DNA from: Onchidella celtica
Taxonomy: Eukaryota > Mollusca > Gastropoda > Systellommatophora > Onchidiidae
DNA length: 64,000 nucleotides
Assembly: GCA_963931925.1 (NCBI GenBank)
Contig: OZ007569.1
Location: 29,878,612-29,942,611, forward strand
Direction: 5' to 3'
How positions within the stretch are numbered: position 1 is the first letter of the stretch; each line of letters opens with the position of its first letter. Under the pieces are notes generated by a model, which had not been told where the DNA came from, searched no databases, and saw nothing but the letters and a program-made list of their open reading frames with translations. This document shows, in pieces, positions 57,009 through 64,000 of this stretch. The position numbers were made by a program, and so were the translations under genes.

Positions 57009-58409
57009 TCATAAAATGTCGAGGTCTTCATCTTGAATTTCGTCGTCCTCGGGGACATCTGCCTGTACGGAGCCATGGACTCGACCAGGGACGGGCTCTG
57101 GGGTCCAAGAAGACAGTTTATGACTTTCATTACTACTGTTCGAAGACTTGGAGGATCTCCTACTGCCCGAGGCTCCGTCTTTCTTACCACTACTGCCTTG
57201 TTTTGAGTCCGCTGTTTTCTGGGTTTCGGAAAGATCTTTTGGTGGGATAGGCCGATGGCGCAACACCGTCTGGGGCGGCTCTTCGATTGATGCTTCAGTG
57301 GAAATATTCATTGGTGTTGCTTGCCCCGTTGTTAAGTTGGAACTTCCACCACCTTCAGCCTCCTCGTGCCGAGGAGAGGAAGAAACAGAGTTTTTGGGAG
57401 ATCCGTCTGCGCTATTGGAAGTCGTGATATTCTGTGGAGAATTAAACTTGGAACTGGGATAAGTGGATATGGATGAACACGGAGTGGAAACGGGAGAGAA
57501 GAACCGTAAAACCTCAGTTATATGTTCGTCAATTCGATTCATTTTCTGCCTGAGGCTGTCGATTTCTTCTTTGATTTCCAACCGAATGTCGTAAAGCGAC
57601 GTCAGCATGTGTTGTTCAGCTGCGGACAAGCCACCTGTGACAGCTTGTGCTTGCACAGCCGTGGCTCGACCAGATTGGTTGGTACTGTTGCTGCTGTTGC
57701 TCAGTGTCTCCCTGGTCAGGTTGTTCATATTGTTGATGTTCAGAGTTGTGTGGAGTGTATGGTGATCCCTGTCTGCTGCCATCTCCTCGCCAATTTGGTC
57801 CAGTTTGTTGTTACTCCGGAGAATCCCACTGTCCGTGGAATCTGTCTTCTTGAGATTCGTCTTCAGCTCGTCCTCTGGAGACTCTTCAATGGGTTCCTGA
57901 GCTTTGGCCAGAAATCTCCCCCATTTGGCCATGGGTTTGGCAGATATTTTTGGCGTTTCGCCTGATCTCGTCTCCACTTTCGGTGACAAGTCATTGAGGG
58001 GGATGGCTTTTTCCCCTGCTCCTCCCTTTGAGTCGGGGTCGGAAGAACTGCTTCCACTAGTAGCTCCGCCTAGAAATTTGCCCCATCGTGAAACTCCGGC
58101 GCCCAGTCGAGGCGCTGGTTTACTAGCAGTGGCATTTGGGTTCTCTGACACGGTGATAACACGTGCCCCGCCTTTTGGTTGGTCCTGCTGAGAATTTTCT
58201 CCTTCGTGATTGGACGGTGTGGCTGAGCCCCTTTCTACGTCATGAGAGTTGTGGTGTTTGACGTCATGTTTGGTGTCACTGATCTTTCTAAAACGAGATA
58301 TTAGTTTCCGCACTGGGTGATCGTTGGCCAAGTCCAAAGGCGGGTCGTTTTTCCGTTTTTCTGCCAACTCCTTTTCTTTCTTGACGTCAGCAACTTTACG
58401 GAAAATCAA
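57009..58409 (-). CDS. eag: EAG final exon: C-terminal tail and coiled coil
   Basis: A 466-residue coding exon after acceptor CACTTTCAG, beginning [20 protein letters not shown], with TGA at 57009-57011. It carries two related short motifs, SRWGKFLG (near residue 111) and AKWGRFLAK (near 163). There is a predicted coiled coil around residues 270-305 ([20 protein letters not shown]) in the position of the EAG tetramerising coil, then a Ser/Thr/Pro-rich region. The end is acidic ([15 protein letters not shown]). Confidence 0.93.
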   Translation of the reverse strand: MIFRKVADVKKEKELAEKRKNDPPLDLANDHPVRKLISRFRKISDTKHDVKHHNSHDVERGSATPSNHEGENSQQDQPKGGARVITVSENPNATASKPAPRLGAGVSRWGKFLGGATSGSSSSDPDSKGGAGEKAIPLNDLSPKVETRSGETPKISAKPMAKWGRFLAKAQEPIEESPEDELKTNLKKTDSTDSGILRSNNKLDQIGEEMAADRDHHTLHTTLNINNMNNLTRETLSNSSNSTNQSGRATAVQAQAVTGGLSAAEQHMLTSLYDIRLEIKEEIDSLRQKMNRIDEHITEVLRFFSPVSTPCSSISTYPSSKFNSPQNITTSNSADGSPKNSVSSSPRHEEAEGGGSSNLTTGQATPMNISTEASIEEPPQTVLRHRPIPPKDLSETQKTADSKQGSSGKKDGASGSRRSSKSSNSSNESHKLSSWTPEPVPGRVHGSVQADVPEDDEIQDEDLDIL

Positions 58410-58493
58410 CTGAAAGTGAAAAATGGGAACTTGGTGAGATCATGACCTTTGTCAATACAATCAGAAAGAGAGAGGGAGGGGGAGAGAGAGAGA

Positions 58494-58534
<41 letters not shown>

Positions 58535-58597
58535 AGAGAGAGAGAGAGAGAGAGAAGGAGAGAGAGAGAAGGAGAGAGAGAGAGAGAGAGAGAGAAG

Positions 58598-58630
<33 letters not shown>

Positions 58631-61621
58631 CAAGGGACAGAGAGAGAGAGAGAAGCACTACAGAAGTACAACAGAAACGAATGTTACGCCAAAAAATGTA
58701 TACTGCATCGACTCTGCATGGTTCCTTAGATTTATTTGAAACGCTGACCTTTAAAGCTTTCGACATTCTCTCGATATTGTAGCCGCCCCGTGATACCAGA
58801 CTCCAGAGGATAACAGTTATAAAATATTACTCTAATCAGTGCCAGATTATGGGTAGATATAGTAGGAAGTCGTGTTTCGTAACGTACTGGTCGTAATGCA
58901 TTTACTCTTTCCTAACACTATGCAATGCACTTGTGCTTTCAAGGCACTTTGACCCACCCCCCCCCCCCCAAATAAAATAAATCACTTCAAGTGTTATCAG
59001 CTGGAACGGCCGGGTATTCTAGGTTAACCCACGCCTTGTCTTGATGTTCCGGTTGGAATTCTAGATCAACCCACAATAAGACAAACACGGTTGATTTTCT
59101 TTTAAATTGAAACAGTTCACTGATCAAAGACGTACCCTATGCCTCAGGTTATATGTTAGGGTTAGGTTTCTGGCGAACGAATTAGCAAAGGCATGGTAGA
59201 AGTCCAAGACCTCCAGGAGACGGTCGCGTTTGATGGCGTGAAGATCACAGTAGGTCAGGGCTCGAACGTTGGCCGTGGACTGGCCGATAGACTGCTCTTT
59301 CCAAAAGTTGTCCCCGAACACATCTCCTTTACCTGTGAGTAAATGTGTAAAAATTCAATGTTAAAGCCTCAGTCATCGGATAGAAAGACATTGCCAGCGT
59401 AGAGATCAACATGATGGGTGAGTTAGAATATGTAAGTGTATGTGGCGAAATCGGGCTCAAAGTGAGATTTTTACATCTCTTTAAAAATCGAAATAAAATA
59501 TTTCTAAGACGATTTCAAGAAAAATATTGTAACTGAATGCAGAAAAATGGCAATTCTTTTATATTACAAGCAAATCTAAATTTCCATAGAAAATGTTTTC
59601 CCCTTTAGAGGGGTTTTCCCAGGAATTTGGTTTTTTGCCTTCAGCCTGATTTCGCTAGATCCACTCATATATAATAATATACATTGTTGTTTCTTCTAAT
59701 TTTGTCACTTTTCGACCATTCTGTCCTATTATCAGTAAATTCGACTGTACAAAATTCGGTCTACTAACATGCTTATTTTTTTTTTTATATCTCTAGTTTA
59801 TATCTCATTTACATCTACCTGCTCATCAGCCTATTCGCTTACCAGATTGCCAACTTGATCCAACCAACTTAGTCAGGCAATGTGTCTGTTCGTCTGTCCG
59901 TCCGTCCGTCGGTTCGTTCGTCCGTCCGTCTATCCATCCATCCACCCACCCACCCACCATCAATCCATTATCCATCCATCCATTCGTCCATCCATCCACC
60001 TGTTTGCCCATCCATCCATCCTTTTGATCTTCCATCCATCCATCCATCAACCCAACCGTCAGTATGCCCGCCCGTCTGTCTGTCAGTCTTTCTCTAAATC
60101 GCCCCGTTCGACCCTTTCTGTCTGTCTATTTAAATTAACCCATCTCTCCCTCCATAATTCCAAGTCAAACCACATCGTAGCTTTTGAAGGTCACAAAAAC
60201 GTGTAGTGCACTGTTCATTTCGTCTTCCCTCCTACTCCCTTCTCCCGCATTCTCAACCCCACACCTCCGCAACCCCCTGCCCCCGTCCCCATGTCCCATT
60301 CCGGAAAGATCAATAGATCCATGGCCCCAGCCAATACAAGTCCTGCGTGCCAACCTGCAACCCAGAGAGGAATTATAACACCATAACGGTCCAACTATCG
60401 ACCTACTCCCATTCACCACCGAGCGGACAAAATGACCACTTGCCCGGCTCAGCAGCCTGGCAAAAGTCCGGCTAAGCAGTGACCATATGATGGACCCTTC
60501 TTGTAAAAACGTTTTGTTTCTGTGCAAATAAGCAATTTTTTTTTAAAAACAGAGTTCTCAGCATCCTTCAGCGTAATCCTCGATATGTTTTTTTTTTGTG
60601 AGCCCACCCATAAGCCAGCCCATTCGTCCGTCCACCCTTTCGTCCATCCATCCACTTGTCTGTCCATCCATCCATCCACTTGTCCATCCATCCATCCACT
60701 TGCCCATCCATCCATCCACTTGCCCATCCATCCATCCATCCACTTGTCTATCCATTCATCCACCCATCCATCTACTGGGTTATTTCATCCTGCTACTGTA
60801 CAACTCCGGTGAACAATTTTGAGTTGTTTGGATCTGTTGTTACGATAACTAAATAAGAAAACATCTCCAAGAACACTTTGCCTCTACTAACATGTCCCTG
60901 CTGGTCCACACCACGCCCACGAAGTATCATGATATCGCTCAAGAATATTCACACAACTACAAATAACACCTTTTGTTGCCAAATACTCTCTGAATTCCTC
61001 GAAGGAATTTGTATTCTTTTCTGGATTGATTTTTGAGTGGGGCTGGGGTTGGGTTGGGGAGGGGTGCTGACGATATTTCAAAATGTTTATTCATATGATG
61101 AAAATGTATTTAAGATAGGGAATACATTTCACATAAACTATTTTTGCCCTTCTCCATTAGATCCTACACACCCATGCGATTTCATGAAAGCACCAGCGAT
61201 AATACTATGTAATCCTATGTGTGAGATACTTTATGATTTCCTTGAAGGAATTTATTTTTTCTTTTGATTAAGGGGGAGTGGAACGTTTCAAATGTTTATT
61301 TGTATAACTGGAAAGTATTTTAAATAAGGAATTTATTTCAAGAAAAATAGATTTTCCCCCTCTTCTGTATAATTAGGTAGCATGCACTTATGTCATTAAA
61401 GCCACCGTTACACAGAGCAATCTTAATAATTATGTCAGATATTTTATGAGCTCCTTGAAGGAATTTTTTTGTTTTCATTTTTTGTTCGCCATTTCGAACG
61501 ATTATTTATACAACCAAAAATGTATTCAAGATAAAGAACACATTTAAAGTAAAACACTTTTTTTTTTCTGTGTGTGTGTAAGACTTTATTTTAGGAAGGT
61601 TGCTGTTGTTGTTGTTGTTGC

Positions 61622-61652
<31 letters not shown>

Positions 61653-63762
61653 GCTGTTGTTGTTGTTGCTGTTGTTGGCATTTACACCTCACTTGTCTTT
61701 CTTGTTTTTATTTTTCTTGTTCTGGTTTCTGTGTGTTTTTGTGGTAGGAATGATTTATTTTTTATTTTTAGCGGCTTTGTTCAGCTTGCTCGTCTCGATT
61801 TTCAACTGCCAAGGTATCTTCAGTGTGCGCAACGTACGCACGGACCCTCAGAGTTTTTCGTCCTTATCCGAGAAGACTAGATGCTCGATCCTACTTACTG
61901 TAGGATCAAGGACAGGAATCCCCTCCCCTCCCCCCGACATGCCTGTACCGACCGGGAATCGAACCCGGTAGCGTGTTTGCCGATTGCAATGCAGACCAGC
62001 AAATTCAGGAGCTGGGCAGCAACACACCCCCCCCCCCCCAAACACAGGTCATCGGCTAAGGGATTTCTCGTCCTATCGAACACTGCCATGGGTGCTGCAA
62101 CCTCTGGACTGTGCACCCTAATCCTAACTCTAACCCTAAAATGACTCTGAACATCACCGAAAATCCCTGAAATGTGGGTGTGTTGCTGCCCCGCCCCTGA
62201 ATTTGCTGGTCTGAGCTGCAATCGGCGAACACGTAACCCGGTATCCTGGGCATGCCTCTAGACAAACATGTTCTCAAGAGCCTTTTTGTGCTGCTCTGTA
62301 AACCTAGTTCCTATGCACTAGTGCAATTCCACGATAAGGCCTTGCGACGTTGTTCTTCACTGATTGCCTTACGCTTAGCTCGACCATCGGTCTCCGGGAG
62401 CTTCGTGCATTATTCCGGTCTATTGTTTCGTTCCGGGCGATAATCGCAAGCAAACTGAATGAGCCCGTGGCGAGGACAGTCCAGTGACATCGATCAGGGA
62501 TAGAATTACCGCATATCAAGATAATGACATCCTGTGATAGATGTCAGTCAAAGTGGTTGACTGACAATGCATTTTCACTTGACTTGACGTCGCGATGACC
62601 ACTTTCACCAGACAGTCAATGGCCATCGTTTAACAACCAAGAATAATCACATAAACTCTCGCTAGTGCACCACCAAGTATTGCCAAAACACACAGCCTTA
62701 GACATGTCTAAAGAATTTTTCTTCCACCAACTCCGCATATCAGCTAAGTTCAACAGCACGGATGCTCGTTAGGACACCGCCAAGTATTGCAAAATACCTC
62801 CATGTACACTGTTGATACGCTTGGCACCCCCTCTCTTTCTGTACAAGAAACAGGGCCATTAGAATTGTGACTGTTTATGACAAAGCATTGATTTCCTGAC
62901 ACTTAAGTGGCATGTTTGCCATTCGACTGTTTTACTGGAAAAAAACAACAACAGGTAAATAGGCCAAACTTTTTTTTTCTTTATTTCATTACCGTAATTG
63001 AAAAGCGTGCGTACAATCCCCTAGATCCCCCCCCCCCCCCAATCCCTTATCTTCTCTTGTATGTATGCTTACATACTTTATAGACGGCCCCTAATTATTT
63101 CCTTCGATTCGATAATGTCTTAACCCTCTAGTCGACATAATGTATCACCAGTCACACACAGACATGTATCACTCAGTTGCAATTCCCACAAGAACTCAGC
63201 GCGAGAAAAGTGAGCTATTTTTAGGCTTTTCTACAATATACACAATAAATCAACTAAATGATCATGAAAAATTCCTTCATTATGTCCCAAGAACAAATTC
63301 TCAAGAAATCAGAAATCGCCCACAAGCAAGAGATGGAGGCAGAGCTCAGAAGGTTGTCCCTTTGTTATTCCACCAAACAAGGATGGTTGCTAGTTCCCTT
63401 TATTACTCAACCTTCTGAAGATGGTTATTATCCCCCTTTATTACACCACCGACACCGATATCGCGCAAGTTTGGAACATTCTGTACTTTTTACCAACTTT
63501 TCCACTTACTAAGAATAGCCACCACCTCCTCGTCCTGTATCACTTCCAGAGAGCCCGACACCACAAAGCACAGGGCATCCAGGCTCTCCCCCTGGTGAAA
63601 GATGAGATCGCCGGGCGCGCTGTGAGTCATGTTGAAGTGCATGGCTAACGCCCGAAGGCATCCGTCGCTGGCAAGTCTGAACGCCGGGTGTTCTAGGAAA
63701 ACCTTGCGATTCAAGTGGACACACAGGTCGGCCTTCATGTCTTTGGGACAGTAATTGAGTAC
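57009..63762 (-). CDS. eag: EAG-type voltage-gated potassium channel (KCNH1/5 group), last three coding exons
   Basis: Plasma-membrane K+ channel subunit; the window holds only the cytosolic C-terminal part. Exons 63510-63762, 59136-59332 and 57009-58409 join in phase (1 then 0). The first two encode the cyclic-nucleotide-binding-homology domain: [71 protein letters not shown] and [20 protein letters not shown]. They end in [10 protein letters not shown], whose YNL is the intrinsic-ligand motif of KCNH channels. The last exon gives [20 protein letters not shown], a basic [13 protein letters not shown] segment in the calmodulin-binding position, a long Ser-rich tail and a coiled coil. Similarity to fly EAG in this region is very strong. 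The PAS, membrane and pore exons must lie right of the window. Confidence 0.95.
58463..58655. repeat. Large (GA)n/(CT)n microsatellite in an EAG intron
   Basis: About 190 bases of GAGA with regular AAGG interruptions. On the gene's sense strand it is a polypyrimidine tract ending about 50 bases upstream of the last exon's acceptor. Confidence 0.9.
58656..59135. other. Remainder of the EAG intron between 58410 and 59135
   Basis: No feature is recognised apart from a C-run near 58960. Confidence 0.5.
59136..59332 (-). CDS. eag: EAG exon: end of the homology domain with YNL motif
   Basis: The acceptor is CTCACAG and the donor GTACGT. It encodes [20 protein letters not shown] through [15 protein letters not shown], ending in phase 0. 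Confidence 0.94.
59333..59892. other. EAG intron sequence
   Basis: No feature is recognised. Confidence 0.5.
59893..60055. repeat. CCGT/CCATC minisatellite, first cluster
   Basis: Runs of CCGTCCGTCC then CCATCCATCCACC, irregularly interrupted. It lies within the EAG intron. Apparent ORFs on both strands here (Ile-His-Pro-Ser repeats, Asp-Gly-Trp-Met repeats) are translations of the repeat. Confidence 0.85.
60056..60617. other. EAG intron sequence
   Basis: C-rich in parts (60220-60300). Nothing else is recognised. Confidence 0.45.
60618..60775. repeat. CCATCCATCCACTTGT minisatellite, second cluster
   Basis: At least five copies of a 20-24-bp unit, CCATCCATCCATCCACTTG. It is higher order than the simple CCAT tetramer and better preserved than the cluster at 59.9 kb. 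Confidence 0.85.
60985..61575. repeat. Diverged ~215-240-bp tandem repeat, three units
   Basis: CCTCGAAGGAATTT (60998), CCTTGAAGGAATTT (61239) and CCTTGAAGGAATTT (61454) each begin a similar series: an AATGTTTATT-like word, a GTATTTAAGATAGGGAAT-like word, an ACATTTCA...AA word and a pyrimidine-rich stretch. Periods are 241 and 215. The third unit is shortened. Nothing coding is seen. Confidence 0.7.
61600..61678. repeat. (GTT/GCT)n microsatellite
   Basis: Nearly uninterrupted GTT with occasional GCT. The poly-Leu and poly-Val frames over it are artefacts. Confidence 0.88.
61946..62252. repeat. Inverted repeat of a tRNA-like (SINE-derived) sequence
   Basis: The ~80-base left arm (61946-62027) and right arm (62177-62252) are reverse complements with roughly 85% match. 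Both contain AGACCAGCAAATTCAGG and its complement. The left arm on the minus strand includes CCGGGTTCGATTCCCGG, a perfect tRNA T-arm with the pol III B box. The spacer (62040-62160) contains CCTAATCCTAACTCTAACCCTA, resembling degenerate telomeric repeats. Confidence 0.65.
62253..63509. other. EAG intron sequence
   Basis: No gene is recognised. There is a short repeated phrase, CACCACCAAGTATTGCCAAAA near 62670 and CACCGCCAAGTATTGCAAAA near 62776, and a C-run near 63028. Confidence 0.45.
63510..63762 (-). CDS. eag: EAG exon: start of the cyclic-nucleotide-binding-homology domain
   Basis: The acceptor is TTATTAACAG and the first codons are [10 protein letters not shown]. The donor GTAAGT follows GCTATTCTTA, in phase 1. 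No split within the domain is missing: the next exon continues with SKGDVFGD. Confidence 0.94.
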
Positions 63763-63841
63763 CTGTTAATAATAAAAAACAACAACAGTATTAATGTTTT
63801 AGTATTTAGTGTTTTTAACGCGCTGCACTGAATTGTAACCA

Positions 63842-64000
63842 AGGACACGTAGGAGAACAAGAGGACGACCAGGAAGAAGATGGCAGGATGACATTAAACA
63901 GAAAGGGGGAATGAAATGGATGAGAAAAACATCAGACAGAAAAGAATGGAAGTCATTGTCGGACGGCTACATCTGGCAGTGGATGGACAAGCGCCCCGGT
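63842..64000 (+). pseudogene. Fragment of a second LINE reverse transcriptase (C-terminal region)
   Basis: The frame from 63842 to the window end reads RTRRRTRGRPGRRWQDDIKQ and then KGGMKWMRKTSDRKEWKSLSDGYIWQWMDKRP. The RGRPxRRWxDDIK and later RxxWK pattern is the usual distal segment of LINE RT proteins. It is not the same as the copy at 47-50 kb. It lies in the EAG intron, antisense to the gene, and probably continues past the window. Confidence 0.7.

Noticed and set aside
57148..58191. Plus-strand frames up to 147 codons opposite the last EAG exon
   Set aside because: They are antisense shadows of a well-supported coding exon.
58396..58766. Several 75-101-codon frames of Ser-Leu or Arg-Glu repeats
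   Set aside because: They are translations of the GA/CT microsatellite in several frames.
59150..59175. GTTAGGGTTAGG, looks like telomeric repeat
   Set aside because: It lies inside the EAG exon and encodes the conserved NLTLTYNL segment on the minus strand, so the resemblance is coincidental.
59893..60775. Regular CCATCCATCC arrays with spacer-like words, CRISPR-like at first sight
   Set aside because: Units are 4-24 bp with no unique spacers, in an animal intron. They are minisatellites.
61572..61971. Frames encoding poly-Val and poly-Leu, looking like membrane proteins
   Set aside because: They translate the GTT microsatellite.

Overview
The window is animal genomic DNA: AT-rich, with short GT-AG spliced exons in long introns, many microsatellites and at least ten transposon-derived repeats. 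The gene set (secreted GH29 fucosidase, ankyrin/SOCS-box protein, EAG-type potassium channel) is metazoan. Intron size, repeat content and an EAG tail closer to the fly protein than the vertebrate one suggest an invertebrate, possibly a mollusc. The species call is inference only.

Layout. 1-5887: a Ty3/Gypsy-type LTR retrotransposon on the + strand, with its 5' LTR left of the window. It has gag-protease, then integrase, then a truncated RT plus RNase H, then a 1239-bp 3' LTR. The order PR-IN-RT-RH is copia-like, as in Gmr1-type elements. 6543-15983: seven exons of a minus-strand tissue alpha-L-fucosidase; all seven join in phase to 410 codons. The C-terminal exon(s) are not found and should lie left of the retrotransposon. 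Its introns hold a piggyBac-like non-autonomous element with a perfect TTAA-flanked terminal inverted repeat (10928-11756) and a copy of an unnamed ~440-bp repeat. 17.4-20.1 kb: GATCTA-rich repeats and three copies of a MITE family, two with perfect 8-bp target duplications. 20.4-21.7 kb: tRNA-derived SINE-like units. 23072-27023: six plus-strand exons encoding a 607-residue ankyrin-repeat SOCS-box (ASB) protein.

27.0-40.4 kb: no gene recognised, but several interspersed repeats, including two copies of a CAGGGCCGTCTTAAC-type hAT-like MITE (two more lie at 51.3 and 54.3 kb). 40447-41187: a 246-codon minus-strand ORF, unrecognised, basic and partly coiled-coil. 46.5-50.8 kb: a LINE with an almost intact endonuclease/reverse transcriptase ORF (about 1024 codons in one frame, one frameshift near its 5' end). 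57009-63762: the last three coding exons of an EAG-type (KCNH1/5) voltage-gated potassium channel on the minus strand, covering the cyclic-nucleotide-binding-homology domain and C-terminal tail; the rest of the gene lies right of the window. Its introns hold a large GA/CT microsatellite, CCATC minisatellites, a diverged tandem repeat and an inverted repeat. The last 160 bases are a fragment of another LINE reverse transcriptase.

The host genes are unrelated in function and show no operon-like organisation. Mobile DNA dominates the window.
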